Shown piece after piece: positions 1 to 8,263 of a DNA stretch of 64,000 nucleotides (position 1 is the first letter of the stretch; every line of letters starts with the position of its first letter). The translations under genes were made by a program, and so were the position numbers. Origin of the DNA: HXMU1428-3 sp965215715 (GTDB lineage Bacteria; Pseudomonadota; Alphaproteobacteria; Rhizobiales; HXMU1428-3); contig OZ244129.1 in NCBI GenBank assembly GCA_965215715.1, positions 868,001 through 932,000 of the forward strand, read 5' to 3'. The notes below the pieces were generated by a model. The model did not search any database, had not been told where the DNA came from, and saw nothing but the letters and a program-made list of their open reading frames with translations.

Positions 1-296
1 GGTGTTTGAATGAGAATGCCGCAACCATCGCCGGCTTTTGGGTCCGCTCCAACAGCGCCGCGATGCTCTAAATTTTTTAGTATTTCCAAACCTTTAGCAA
101 CAATGTCATGGCTTTTGACATTTTTCATATTGGCAACAAAGCCAATGCCACAAGCGTCATGCTCGTGATCAGGATGGTATAGTCCAACAGGTGCAGGTTT
201 ACCGCTCACTTTTGTTGATGAGGGAGACTGTGCTGATGTGGTTTTATTCTTTTTGATCACGTTATGGCCCAATTGTTTTATTCCAAAATCATGCAT
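1..296 (-). CDS. gltB: Glutamate synthase large subunit, N-terminal part (cut by window edge)
   Basis: The minus strand reads an open frame from ATG at 296 to the window edge (about 98 codons, incomplete). After a variable lead, residues about 46-55 read HEHDACGIGF, followed by LEHRGAVGADPKAGDGCGI. This is the class II glutamine amidotransferase start of ferredoxin/NADPH glutamate synthase alpha chains; Cys49 would be the catalytic N-terminal Cys freed by propeptide cleavage. The enzyme transfers glutamine amide nitrogen to 2-oxoglutarate. An in-frame stop lies just upstream (318-320), so ATG 296 is the only ATG available; no clear Shine-Dalgarno site was seen. Confidence 0.9.
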   Translation of the reverse strand, partial: MHDFGIKQLGHNVIKKNKTTSAQSPSSTKVSGKPAPVGLYHPDHEHDACGIGFVANMKNVKSHDIVAKGLEILKNLEHRGAVGADPKAGDGCGILIQT

Positions 297-944
297 ATTT
301 GTATCTATTAAAAATCTTTAGTTTTGCGCTTTCGTGCATAAACATCTTAGCTCTGACATTTTAGCTTTCATAGGCGCAAGCCACCCCTTATCAGATATGG
401 CTTGAAAAATTCAAACCAACATCGATTGAGTGATGGCCGTTCATTTTTGACAGTTCTTAGTTTCCTAGCCCGAAGAGCAAGCCCACGAAACTTGAAGAAC
501 AAAATGTGTCACTTAAAATTTGTTACCAAATGCTAAGTCACATTTGTTTGGAAACAACGCAAATTTGTTATTTTAGGCATTTAAATTATGCCCGAAGATT
601 ATTATGACCGCTTATAGCACCTTTAAACTTAGGTGTTAAATACTGAATGCGTTTCCTTTAATCTCAAATCCTCCACGACAAAGGACAGCATAGCTGACCT
701 AATTTGTAACGTAAAATGCCAGATTTTACAGCCAGTGACAAGTTTCCTTGTGCAACTTTTGCTATATTGCGTCAAAATATCTAAATAAATCTCTTTAATT
801 GGTTATCAATGGATGGGTTAGACTTCGTCTTTCAATCAGGTTTGCCCTGCTGTTTTTTATTATAATATCATTTAGTTATGAGATTTAAATATAGTTAAAA
901 GTAAAGATATTGAGCGGTGTATTCACTAAAACGAGGAAATTTTG
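297..944. other. Long AT-rich intergenic region
   Basis: These 648 bases separate divergent gltB and the S9 peptidase gene. Stops are frequent in all frames and no RNA gene or convincing terminator was seen. It presumably holds the two divergent promoters, but no confident -35/-10 pair could be picked. Confidence 0.6.
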
Positions 945-2870
945 ATGGCCCGAAATAAGAAACCAGCCCCTTACGGTCGTTGGCAGGCGCACTTAACACC
1001 AGACATGATGATTCAAGATTCGTATCGACTGGGCACGGTTAAAACATATCAGGATAGGGTGTATTGGTGTGAAATACGTGCCGATGAGGGGGGGCGCGGT
1101 GTTCTTATGGCCTGGCATGAGCAAGAGGGGCTGCGGGAAGTGCTGCCAAGCTCTTATAGTGTGCGCTCTCGGGTACATGAATATGGGGGGGGTGAGTTTT
1201 GTGTTGGCGACGGAGCTGTTTTCTTTGTGAATGCGTTGAACCAGCAAATTTACCGCTGTTTGCCATCTCAAACGCCTGAGCAAATCACCCATGCTTCAGA
1301 ATTTCGTTTTGCAGACCTTGAGTATAATCAAGACAAGAATCGCTTGATTGCTGTGGCTGAACGGCATTTGCCTCAAGAACAGGAAGGCACTCATGCTTTG
1401 CCGGATAATATGTTGGTTTATATTGGCTTGGAGGCGGATGAAAAGGGGGGTGTGAGTATTCTTGATCAATCCCATGATTTTTATGCCAGCCCGCGCCTGT
1501 CGCCAGATCAAAAAACGCTTTGTTGGTTGCAGTGGGATTTGCCTGACATGCCGTGGGAGGCTGCCAGTTTGATGGTCAGCCGTGTCAAGCCAATGGATTT
1601 TTCACCGCAAAGGCTTAGCGGCGGGCGCGGTCCCACAGCAGGTGATACTCATTGTGCCTTTGGCCCTGTTTGGGATGAAGAGGGGCGGCTTTATTTTGTT
1701 AGTGACCAAACTGGGATGGGCCAACTTTATTGTTGGGCTGAAGGGCGTGTTGAGTTGGTCAAACACCAAGATGAACAGGCTGATGGCTTGCGCCCCTTAT
1801 GGGTGTTTGGCATGGAAAGTTTGGCCGTTACGCCTTCCGGAGATGTTATGCTTTCCTCGCAACGCGATGGGCAACTGTTATTGCAGCACGTCTCGCAAAA
1901 AGAAATCAGACAAATCGTGAGCAAGTCCAAGAGCTTTGATATGGTTCATAGTCTGCAAGATCGTCTTGTTGGGATTGCAACCACCGATAAAGACCCTGCA
2001 AGCCTTGCTTTGATGGCGCCAGATACAGGGGCGCTGACTGTCTTGCGGGCCAGTGAGCAGGTCTGCCTTGAAAAACATGATATTTCTGTTGGCCAGTTGA
2101 AACAGTTTGAGGGCCCCTGCGGCCCGGTGTATGGGCTTTATTATCCACCCGCCAATTCACAAGTTGAGGGGCCCGAAGAGGCCTTACCACCCGTGATTGT
2201 GATGGTGCATGGAGGGCCAACGGGCATGGCAGAGCGGGGCTTTAAGCTGAAAACCCAATATTGGACCAATCGCGGGTTTGGGGTGTTTGATGTTGATTAC
2301 TCAGGTAGTTCTGGTTATGGCAAGGCGTACCGTGACAGGTTAAATGGGCGCTGGGGGCAGTTGGATGTTGATGACATTATTGCTGGCGCGCGGTTTTTAT
2401 CTGAGCAAAAATTATGTGATCCTGACAAATTGATCGTTAAGGGAGGAAGCGCTGGGGGCTATACAGCGTTGATGGCATTGGTGAAAAGTGATGTGTTTAA
2501 ATGCGCCTCTTGCAGTTACCCGGTGACGGACCTTGGTCAATTGCTGGAAATTACCCATAAATTTGAGCATGGGTATATTTATGGGTTAACTGGTACTACT
2601 CCTCAAACGGCAAAAGAGCATTTGCAAGACCAGGCCATCGTTCATTTTATTCATGAGATTTCAGCGCCTGTGATTTTCTTCCAAGGGAGCGAAGATAAGG
2701 TGGTTCCCAAAGTGCAGCCAAGAGCTGTTTATGAGGCCTTGCAAGCAAAAGGGCTTTTGACGCAAATGCATGAATTTGAAGGGGAGGGGCATGGGTTTCG
2801 CAAAAGCCAAACAATCAAACAGGTGCTGGCTGAAGAGGAGCGGTTTTTCCAACAAGCGCTCCAATTATAA
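945..2870 (+). CDS. S9-family prolyl oligopeptidase / acylaminoacyl peptidase-like
   Basis: A 641-residue cytoplasmic serine peptidase with an N-terminal beta-propeller-like region and a C-terminal alpha/beta hydrolase domain (from about residue 400). The nucleophile motif GGSAGG places Ser at about 502; the triad is completed by Asp about 584 (GSEDKVVP) and His about 616 (GEGHGF). HGGPTG near 415 is the oxyanion region. This matches the S9C/YuxL-like group, which cleaves short peptides. Start ATG 945 is preferred over TTG 942 because GAGG at 933-936 is well spaced. No signal peptide. The exact substrate cannot be told. Confidence 0.9.
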   Translation: MARNKKPAPYGRWQAHLTPDMMIQDSYRLGTVKTYQDRVYWCEIRADEGGRGVLMAWHEQEGLREVLPSSYSVRSRVHEYGGGEFCVGDGAVFFVNALNQQIYRCLPSQTPEQITHASEFRFADLEYNQDKNRLIAVAERHLPQEQEGTHALPDNMLVYIGLEADEKGGVSILDQSHDFYASPRLSPDQKTLCWLQWDLPDMPWEAASLMVSRVKPMDFSPQRLSGGRGPTAGDTHCAFGPVWDEEGRLYFVSDQTGMGQLYCWAEGRVELVKHQDEQADGLRPLWVFGMESLAVTPSGDVMLSSQRDGQLLLQHVSQKEIRQIVSKSKSFDMVHSLQDRLVGIATTDKDPASLALMAPDTGALTVLRASEQVCLEKHDISVGQLKQFEGPCGPVYGLYYPPANSQVEGPEEALPPVIVMVHGGPTGMAERGFKLKTQYWTNRGFGVFDVDYSGSSGYGKAYRDRLNGRWGQLDVDDIIAGARFLSEQKLCDPDKLIVKGGSAGGYTALMALVKSDVFKCASCSYPVTDLGQLLEITHKFEHGYIYGLTGTTPQTAKEHLQDQAIVHFIHEISAPVIFFQGSEDKVVPKVQPRAVYEALQAKGLLTQMHEFEGEGHGFRKSQTIKQVLAEEERFFQQALQL

Positions 2871-2977
2871 ACATGAAGGGTAGATGAATGGGCGGTTCTT
2901 ATTGCGTTCAGGTGAAGATGGGTAAGGTCAATCCTATCAACAACGCATAAAAATGAAAATTGCCAAGGAGATCATTC

Positions 2978-3307
2978 ATGTTCAAGAAAGTTTTTGCCCT
3001 TATGGCTTTAATCGGCTTTGCCTTTACAGCCAATGTTTCAACTGCCCATGCCCATAAAGGTGGCGGTTATCATAAACATCATGCCGGTGGTTGGTATGGT
3101 GTTCCAATACCAAAAATTCGCCATCGTTTGCGCCATCGCGGTTTTTATAAAATTCGCTTTTTTGATCGTTATTTACCAGTTTATAAAGCGACAGCCTGTA
3201 AACGCGGTAAACGCTTTAAATTGAAAATCAATCGCTGGGGCGACGTGATGAAACGTAAACGGATCGGTTGGTGTGGTTATAGGCATCATCGTAGATATGA
3301 TTATTAA
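2978..3307 (+). CDS. Small secreted basic protein (paralogue A)
   Basis: A 109-residue protein with a clear signal peptide (FALMALIGFAFTANVSTAHA), then a His/Gly-rich stretch and a basic domain: IRHRLRHRGFYKIRF followed by KRFKLKINRWGDV. The same pattern (two-helix start, strand with G-R-F-K/R-L, then a basic tail ending in an aromatic) is found in the proteins at 4168 and 4957. The fold resembles small periplasmic PepSY-like domains, but this is inferred from pattern only. The start at 2978 follows AAGGAG at 2965-2970. Function unknown. Confidence 0.75.
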   Translation: MFKKVFALMALIGFAFTANVSTAHAHKGGGYHKHHAGGWYGVPIPKIRHRLRHRGFYKIRFFDRYLPVYKATACKRGKRFKLKINRWGDVMKRKRIGWCGYRHHRRYDY

Positions 3308-3336
3308 AAATCATACCTGCTAACCAAAGCAAATAA

Positions 3337-3378
3337 AAAGGGAAAGGTTTCAATTGAAACCTTTCCCTTTCTTTTATG
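3337..3378. terminator. Bidirectional Rho-independent terminator
   Basis: A 15-bp perfect stem (arms 3337-3351 and 3356-3370, loop AATT) is flanked by A-rich sequence on the left and T-rich on the right. It lies between the converging secreted-protein gene and hsp20, so it can end both transcripts. Confidence 0.93.
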
Positions 3379-3414
3379 TATGAAAGAGTATTTTAATTTG
3401 GATTGGCAAATCCT

Positions 3415-3867
3415 TTATTCAGTTGCCTCAATGGTTTTTGGCTCTGAAGTTCGCTCAATTGCCACTTTTCGTGGTTTCATGGCTTCGGGTAATTCACGTT
3501 TTAGATCAATGTGTAATAGCCCATTTTCAACTTTAGCACCGACCACTTCAACGTGATCTGCCAATTGGAAGGTGCGTTCAAAAGAGCGCCCGGCTATGCC
3601 TTGATGTAAATACTCAACATCTTTGTCGGTTTGCTTTTGACCGACCACTTGCAGGGTGTGCTCTTTTACTTCTATGTCCAGCTCTTGATCAGAAAAACCG
3701 GCCACTGCAATGGTTATGCGATAGGCATTATCGTCTAACCGTTGAATATTGTAAGGGGGGTAGCCGGTTGTGCTGCCTTCAACATTTCCGAAATTATCAA
3801 GAATGTTAAACAGCCTGTCAAAACCGACGGTTGATCTGTAAAATGGTGTAAAATCAATATGTTGCAT
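3415..3867 (-). CDS. Small heat-shock protein, Hsp20/IbpA family
   Basis: A 150-residue alpha-crystallin-type holdase that binds unfolding proteins. The N-terminal FTPFYRSTVGFDRLF is the usual start of IbpA-type proteins in this group; the crystallin domain runs from about residue 38 (PPYNIQRLDDNAYRI) to about 130 and ends with the conserved motif GLLHIDLKRELPE. It stands alone between two secreted-protein genes. Upstream are a near-consensus RpoH promoter and a ROSE-like leader (listed separately), so control by heat at both transcription and translation is expected. Confidence 0.95.
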   Translation of the reverse strand: MQHIDFTPFYRSTVGFDRLFNILDNFGNVEGSTTGYPPYNIQRLDDNAYRITIAVAGFSDQELDIEVKEHTLQVVGQKQTDKDVEYLHQGIAGRSFERTFQLADHVEVVGAKVENGLLHIDLKRELPEAMKPRKVAIERTSEPKTIEATE

Positions 3868-3978
3868 CGTTAGATTTCCTTTTCATAAGCGATATCTAAA
3901 AAAGCCAATCCTTTGAATGATTATCTTGTTTGATCAATCACTGCTTGTTTGGCTGGGTGCACCCATTTGGCGTGCACA
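3868..3978 (-). promoter_or_regulatory. ROSE-like RNA thermometer in hsp20 leader
   Basis: The predicted 5' leader starts with a 6-bp hairpin (GTGCAC twice, 3957-3962 and 3972-3977) and ends with UCGCU (3892-3888) that can pair with the Shine-Dalgarno AGGA (3880-3877) across a 7-nt loop, leaving a bulged G. The U-U/C-G-C-U to AGGA pairing with a bulged G is the hallmark of ROSE elements in rhizobial small heat-shock genes. Middle stems were not worked out. Confidence 0.55.
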
Positions 3979-3984
3979 ATATAT

Positions 3985-4012
3985 ATTTGGGGAGCCGATC
4001 TCGGGTTTCAAG
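3985..4012 (-). promoter_or_regulatory. RpoH (sigma-32) promoter of hsp20
   Basis: On the minus strand CTTGAAA (4012-4006), 13 bases, then CCCCAAAT (3992-3985). This matches the heat-shock sigma consensus CTTGAAA-N11..15-CCCCATNT at all but one base. Transcription would begin near 3978, right where the leader hairpin starts. Confidence 0.8.
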
Positions 4013-4167
4013 AGCCAGAATGAGAAGCTTCATCAAGAAATATGAACACAAGCTGAATGAGCCCTTATTTATTGGTTCAGGTAGGGACGGGTAGACTTGT
4101 TCTTTAACATATCAAAGTGCGGGTGATTTGAAGTTGAAGGGACTTATAAGTTTTTGAAAGGGAAGGT

Positions 4168-4689
4168 ATGATGAGACAGATTTTTCTAAGTGGTTTTCTA
4201 AGCAGTTGTATGATCTTAGGTGGATCGGGTTTGGCCCAGGCTGCCGATATTGGTTATGATGGCTATGGCGAGAAAGTTTATCAAGACCATGCCTATATTG
4301 ACAAAACATTGGACGATTTTGAAAAACGCAATGGCATCTATAAAGGTGATAAATTTCAATATGAAGATGATGTTTATAATGAAAAAGACTATAGCGAGAA
4401 AAAGCACGGTCTAAAAGATTACGATTTGCGTTCTGAACGAGATGAAAAGTGTGAGCGCGATGAGCAAATTACACTTGAATGTTTACACCCGCGCCAAGTT
4501 CGCCGACGGTTGGTGCGCCGTGGCTGGCACGATTTTAAAATCTTAAGAGAAGGCCCGCGCCGGATCAGGATGGTGGCCACCAATCATAATGGTCGGCGGT
4601 TTAAATTGGTTGTGTCGCGTTGTGATGGTGTGATTGTGCGTCGGCGGCCGTTAAACCGTTATTGGGGCTATAACCGGCGCCGGTATTAG
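4168..4689 (+). CDS. Secreted acidic/basic two-part protein (paralogue B)
   Basis: 173 residues with a signal peptide (FLSGFLSSCMILGGSGLAQA), a middle part rich in Asp, Tyr and Lys (repeated DY/EK pairs), and a C-terminal domain beginning RQVRRRLVRRGWHDFKI and ending RRPLNRYWGYN. The C-terminal domain aligns with that of the protein at 4957 (GWH-F-I/L, GPRR-R, ATN-GRRF-LV, RCDG, RRP, YWGY). Two Cys in that domain could form a disulfide. ATG 4168 is followed at once by ATG 4171, and the site AGGGAAGG at 4159-4166 fits the second slightly better. Function unknown. Confidence 0.75.
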   Translation: MMRQIFLSGFLSSCMILGGSGLAQAADIGYDGYGEKVYQDHAYIDKTLDDFEKRNGIYKGDKFQYEDDVYNEKDYSEKKHGLKDYDLRSERDEKCERDEQITLECLHPRQVRRRLVRRGWHDFKILREGPRRIRMVATNHNGRRFKLVVSRCDGVIVRRRPLNRYWGYNRRRY

Positions 4690-4755
4690 GTGAAGGGATC
4701 CAACCCTGTTTTGGTAAAGCTAATTTGGGTTTCATAAAAACAGACAGATTTTGAG

Positions 4756-4785
4756 ACAACCCCATGGAAATGGGGTTGTTTTTTG
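4756..4785 (+). terminator. Rho-independent terminator
   Basis: Perfect 10-bp stem ACAACCCCAT/ATGGGGTTGT (4756-4765, 4770-4779) with loop GGAA and a run of T. It ends the transcript of the secreted protein at 4168. Confidence 0.93.
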
Positions 4786-4956
4786 TATTGGCGGGCACCT
4801 TCCCTTTGACACGGCTTTGAAATGTGAACGCCAGCTGAATAACACTTTCCGACTTTGTTCAGTTGCCTTTTGTCATAGTGAAAAACAGTTAAGGGGCAAT
4901 ATGCCGTTTTTACCTTTGATCAATGATCAAGGGTAAAAGATTAAAGGAGGAGTTCA

Positions 4957-5574
4957 ATGAAACCGATTTCAATATTTGCACTTTTATTAAGTGTTATGAT
5001 GCTAGCGCCAAATTTGGCTCAGGCTGAGCGCAACATGGGTAATGCATATATACCGAGCATTGAAAAGAGTATGAATAAGAAAGCGAAAAAGAAGAAGACT
5101 GGCAAAAAGAAAGCTGCTGCAAGTAAAAAACGCAAGCCGGGCGCTCAGAAGAAAAAAGCGACAGCTAAAAAGAAAACAGGCAAGCGTGTAAAAAAGAAAA
5201 ATCAAGTTGTTCGCCATGCACCGCGTAAAAAGAGCAAATCACGCAAATTTAAAAAACTCTTGAAAAAATCTTTGAGAATTATGGGTGATTATGCCTTGCA
5301 AGATGCTTATCGTGTACCGCCGCGCGGCGTTAGAGCCAGACGTCCTTATGGTTATGATTATGGTCGTCCGGTTTGTTTGCCAAAACCGCTTATTCGGGCA
5401 CGTTTAATCGATCGTGGTTGGCATAATTTTGAATTGATTAATCGTGGTCCTCACAGAGTGCGCTTAAGAGCAACAAATTTTAAAGGTCGCCGGTTCCGTC
5501 TTGTAATTGATAGATGCGATGGCCATATCATTAAGCGTCGTCCTGTTCGTCAATATTGGGGCTATGGTTATTGA
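4957..5574 (+). CDS. Secreted Lys-rich (histone-H1-like) protein with basic domain (paralogue C)
   Basis: 205 residues. A signal peptide ends near SQAEA-like sequence at residue 23 (LAQA), then residues about 40-100 are a run of KKAK/KKT/AKKK units like bacterial H1-like tails, then a C-terminal domain with PLIRARLIDRGWHNFEL and RRPVRQYWGYGY, nearly the same as in the protein at 4168. Start ATG 4957 follows a strong AAAGGAGG. Because it is predicted to be exported, the Lys-rich part more likely binds acidic polymers or cell wall than DNA; this is inference. Confidence 0.75.
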   Translation: MKPISIFALLLSVMMLAPNLAQAERNMGNAYIPSIEKSMNKKAKKKKTGKKKAAASKKRKPGAQKKKATAKKKTGKRVKKKNQVVRHAPRKKSKSRKFKKLLKKSLRIMGDYALQDAYRVPPRGVRARRPYGYDYGRPVCLPKPLIRARLIDRGWHNFELINRGPHRVRLRATNFKGRRFRLVIDRCDGHIIKRRPVRQYWGYGY

Positions 5575-5644
5575 GTCCTTTTAAAGTCCCCAAATCCTGT
5601 GGGTCAGCACGACAGCCCCCAGATCCCCAAACCTGGCCCTCGGG

Positions 5645-5681
5645 AAACCAGCCTCTTTTTAAAAAAAGAGGCTGGTTTTTT
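5645..5681 (+). terminator. Rho-independent terminator
   Basis: Inverted repeat AACCAGCCTCTTTTT / AAAAAGAGGCTGGTT followed by a T run (arms about 5645-5660 and 5661-5677). It closes the gene ending at 5574. Confidence 0.9.
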
Positions 5682-5737
5682 ACTGCAAATCATGATCGAG
5701 TGTAGGTTCATTTATCAAGATAAAGGTATTAAAAGCG

Positions 5738-6736
5738 GTGGAGCTGGTTAGTTTATATAAGAACCCTGTTCCAGAAGGGGCAATAACGGGGCGCGTGGAA
5801 ATTGATAAGCGGGTTTTTCTTCGTTATGCCTGTTGGGGCCCTACCACAGATTACGTGCGTGGTACGGTGGTTTTGGTGCAAGGTCGCTCTGAATTTATTG
5901 AAAAATATTTTGAAACGGTGAGTGACCTGAGACGGCGCGGGTTTTGGGTTGCCACGTTTGATTGGCGTGGGCAAGGCGGCTCCAGCCGGGATTTAAAGAA
6001 CCATTATAAGGGGCATATTTGGGATTTTGGCCAGTATGATAAGGACCTGTTGACCTTTATGCAGCAGGTGGTGTTTCCCGATTGTCCTGCTCCTTATTAT
6101 GCGCTGGGCCATTCAATGGGGGCGCATAATTTATTACGCCATGCGGGTGCCAGCCTGTGTCAGTTTGATCGGATGGTGTTATCTGCCCCAATGTTACGTT
6201 TATCACGTGAGATTTTGGGAATGCCTAGAGAGATTGTCTCTGTCGCTGTTAATTTGGGCAGTTGGATTGGCTTGGGAGAATCTTATGTGTTGGGCGGCCA
6301 AGATAAGAATATTAATCAAGGGCCGTTTAAAGGCAATAAGCTGACCCGTGATCAGGAGCGATTTGAGCGCAATAAAGCCATTTTAGATGCCAGTGATGGA
6401 TTGTGTATTGGCTCACCCACTTATGCCTGGTTGTTAGCTGCGCTGCGCTCTACCAGTTTGGTGATGCAACCTGCTTTTGCCGCCAATGTGAAAATCCCAA
6501 TTTTGCTCATTGGGGCGGGCTCTGACAGGATTGTTTCAAACATTGCTATTCGAGAATTTGCAGAGCGCTTAAAGAGCGGCAAGAATGTTATCATTCCCAA
6601 TGCGCGCCACGAAATTTTGCAAGAGAGTGATGGGGTGCGCGAGCAATTTTGGGCTGGCTTTGATGCTTTTGTGCCCGGCGAAGTGGGCTTCCAAGCTTCT
6701 GATTTATCCGACTTGCTTTCCTCTGGAAGCAATTGA
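5738..6736 (+). CDS. Alpha/beta hydrolase, lysophospholipase / monoacylglycerol lipase-like
   Basis: 332 residues of the serine aminopeptidase S33 (Hydrolase_4) type. GHSMG puts the nucleophile at Ser126; Asp is in IGAGSDRIV (about 264) and His in NARHEIL (about 289). FDWRGQGGS (about 74-82) is typical of PldB-like lysophospholipases. No signal peptide. Start GTG 5738 follows AAAGG at 5722-5726 (spacing about 11). Probably hydrolyses a lipid ester; the substrate cannot be told from sequence. Confidence 0.85.
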   Translation: MELVSLYKNPVPEGAITGRVEIDKRVFLRYACWGPTTDYVRGTVVLVQGRSEFIEKYFETVSDLRRRGFWVATFDWRGQGGSSRDLKNHYKGHIWDFGQYDKDLLTFMQQVVFPDCPAPYYALGHSMGAHNLLRHAGASLCQFDRMVLSAPMLRLSREILGMPREIVSVAVNLGSWIGLGESYVLGGQDKNINQGPFKGNKLTRDQERFERNKAILDASDGLCIGSPTYAWLLAALRSTSLVMQPAFAANVKIPILLIGAGSDRIVSNIAIREFAERLKSGKNVIIPNARHEILQESDGVREQFWAGFDAFVPGEVGFQASDLSDLLSSGSN

Positions 6737-6743
6737 ATTGGCT

Positions 6744-6783
6744 AGAGCATGCCGCTTTGTATTGAACTTCAAGTCATGCTCTT
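6744..6783. other. Imperfect hairpin after hydrolase gene
   Basis: AGAGCATG and CATGCTCT form an 8-bp stem with a long loop just after the hydrolase stop, followed by T-rich sequence. It may serve as a weak terminator. Confidence 0.35.
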
Positions 6784-6821
6784 TTCTGTTTGTTTCTGCG
6801 TGTCTTTTTTCTTGGCGTATT

Positions 6822-7036
6822 AGCTTACCCATTAGCAATCAGAGTTTTTTGTTTGCGCTTTAGCTTGCCCATCAGCAACCAGAGTCTTTTTTGGCGCTTT
6901 GGTTTGCTCACCAGCAACCAGAGTCTTTCTTGGCGCTTTGGTTTGCTCACCAGCAACCAGAGTCTTTCTTGGCGCTTTGGTTTGCTCACCAGCAACCAGA
7001 GTCTTTCTTGGCGCTTTAGTTTGCCCACCAGCAACC
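6822..7036. repeat. 39-bp minisatellite, about 5.5 tandem copies
   Basis: Three identical 39-bp units (6901-6939, 6940-6978, 6979-7017) are flanked by a near copy (6862-6900), a diverged 40-bp copy (6822-6861) and a partial one (7018-7036). The period is 13 codons, so all frames without a stop in the unit stay open, giving spurious repetitive ORFs on both strands. It lies between the hydrolase and hisN, which converge. No protein is called here. Confidence 0.9.
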
Positions 7037-7091
7037 GCGCTATTCCCAAAACCGATATCCACTTTTGTGCGACACGCTCTAGGCTTATAAC

Positions 7092-7895
7092 TTATGAAGT
7101 TAGAATGTCTATGGCTTTTGCGTGCAGCTCTTGTGTTGCTGCTGCGATAATCTGACCGCCTTGACCAGGATTTCCCCCCTGCCAGTTGCTGATGACGCCG
7201 CCAGCTTGGCGCACAATTGGCACCAGCGGGGCAATATCATAAGTTTGCAAACCAGATTCGACCACCAAATCAATAGACCCCATGGCCAGCAGGCAATAGC
7301 TATAGCAATCGCCGCCATAGCGCGTCATTTGGCAATGGTTGCGTAGTTTTTCAAATGCTTGGAAATCGTTTTGTGTGGCAAAAAGGTCCGGGCAGGTGCT
7401 GGTGATGATTGCGCTGTCCAGCGTGGTTGTTTGTCTGGTTTCAATGGGGCCTTCATATCCCTGCCAACGGCCAAAGGCACCTTGGGGAGAGGCCCAAAAC
7501 CGCTCTTTGGTAAAGGGTTGGTTCATAAGACCCATAATGGGTTCATCGCGATAATTTAAGCCAATGAGGGTGCCCCATAACGGGCTGCCCATAATAAAGG
7601 CTCTGGTGCCATCTATTGGGTCTATCACCCAGCAATAATCTGAAGACTGTTCTTGAGTGCCAAATTCTTCGCCAATAATAGCGTGAGAGGGCAGGTGTTC
7701 AACTAAATAATCGCGAATCACTTGCTCAGCATTTCGGTCAGCAACGGTAACAGGATCATAAATTCTCTTGAGCTTTTTATTCTCAACAGAAAGTTTTCCC
7801 CGAAAAAAAGGCTCGATTTCTTTGGCTGAAAGATCGGCCAATTGGTTCATAATGGCTAAGAACCGCTGGACTTCATTGGCAGGAAAAGACCTCAT
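7092..7895 (-). CDS. hisN: Inositol monophosphatase family, probable histidinol-phosphatase
   Basis: 267 residues of the Mg-dependent inositol-phosphatase superfamily. Metal ligands are visible in GEEFG (75-79), DPIDGTRAF (92-100) and YDIAPLVP (Asp about 220). The 'Trp-Gly-Thr-Leu-Ile-Gly' stretch and position near N-formylglutamate amidohydrolase fit the HisN type of Hyphomicrobiales, which dephosphorylates L-histidinol phosphate. Substrate assignment rests on context. Start ATG 7895 has AGGGGCG upstream. Confidence 0.85.
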   Translation of the reverse strand: MRSFPANEVQRFLAIMNQLADLSAKEIEPFFRGKLSVENKKLKRIYDPVTVADRNAEQVIRDYLVEHLPSHAIIGEEFGTQEQSSDYCWVIDPIDGTRAFIMGSPLWGTLIGLNYRDEPIMGLMNQPFTKERFWASPQGAFGRWQGYEGPIETRQTTTLDSAIITSTCPDLFATQNDFQAFEKLRNHCQMTRYGGDCYSYCLLAMGSIDLVVESGLQTYDIAPLVPIVRQAGGVISNWQGGNPGQGGQIIAAATQELHAKAIDILTS

Positions 7896-8082
7896 GCCGC
7901 GCCCCTAACTTTTGAACTTAAAGTGTTCATTTTTCTTACATTTATCTTAAATTCTCTTTGCAAGGAAGGTTGTAAATTTTTCCCTTGCAAGTGAGGTTGG
8001 GTATATAGAAGAATACTGACAATTACGCAACATAGACTGTGATAAAAAAGTTACAAATATTGCACCTTTTGGTCTCAAGCCC

Positions 8083-8111
8083 TTGCAACCTTAGTGGCGG
8101 ACTGACATATT
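8083..8111 (+). promoter_or_regulatory. Sigma-70 promoter of small RNA
   Basis: TTGCAA (8083-8088), a 17-bp spacer and CATATT (8106-8111) form a good housekeeping promoter; start of transcription near 8118, just before the first RNA hairpin. Confidence 0.6.
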
Positions 8112-8117
8112 ACATTG

Positions 8118-8200
8118 ATTACTGGGTAAACCAGTAACGCCCAAATCTGGGCGTTTCCTCCCTTTGACTTGGGCCGTTCGCTTGTCGAACGGCCTTTTTT
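8118..8200 (+). ncRNA. Small trans-acting-type RNA, possibly the MmgR/alpha-r8 (suhB RNA) family
   Basis: About 83 nt: hairpin TACTGG-GTAAA-CCAGTA (8120-8136), hairpin AACGCCCA-AATC-TGGGCGTT (8136-8155), a C/U-rich single strand (TTTCCTCCCTTTGA), and a terminator hairpin GGCCGTTCG-CTTGT-CGAACGGCC (8172-8194) with six T. It has its own promoter and no reading frame of note. The size, three-hairpin plan and place next to a suhB/hisN-type gene fit MmgR-type RNAs of rhizobia, where 'suhB RNA' was named. The family label is inference; an RNA gene here is well supported. Confidence 0.7.
8172..8200 (+). terminator. Rho-independent terminator of small RNA
   Basis: Nine-bp GC-rich stem with loop CTTGT followed by TTTTTT. 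Confidence 0.93.
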
Positions 8201-8263
8201 CTGTTTAAGGGAGTGTGAATATTGATTTCACCTCTTTAAGCAAGCAGGGCCCGGTTTTTCGGT

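Noticed and set aside
6822..7036. CRISPR array
   Set aside because: Units are contiguous with no unique spacers and no cas genes nearby.
6790..7155. Repetitive open frames on both strands
   Set aside because: The 39-bp minisatellite has a period divisible by three, so frames stay open without selection; no ribosome site or family match.
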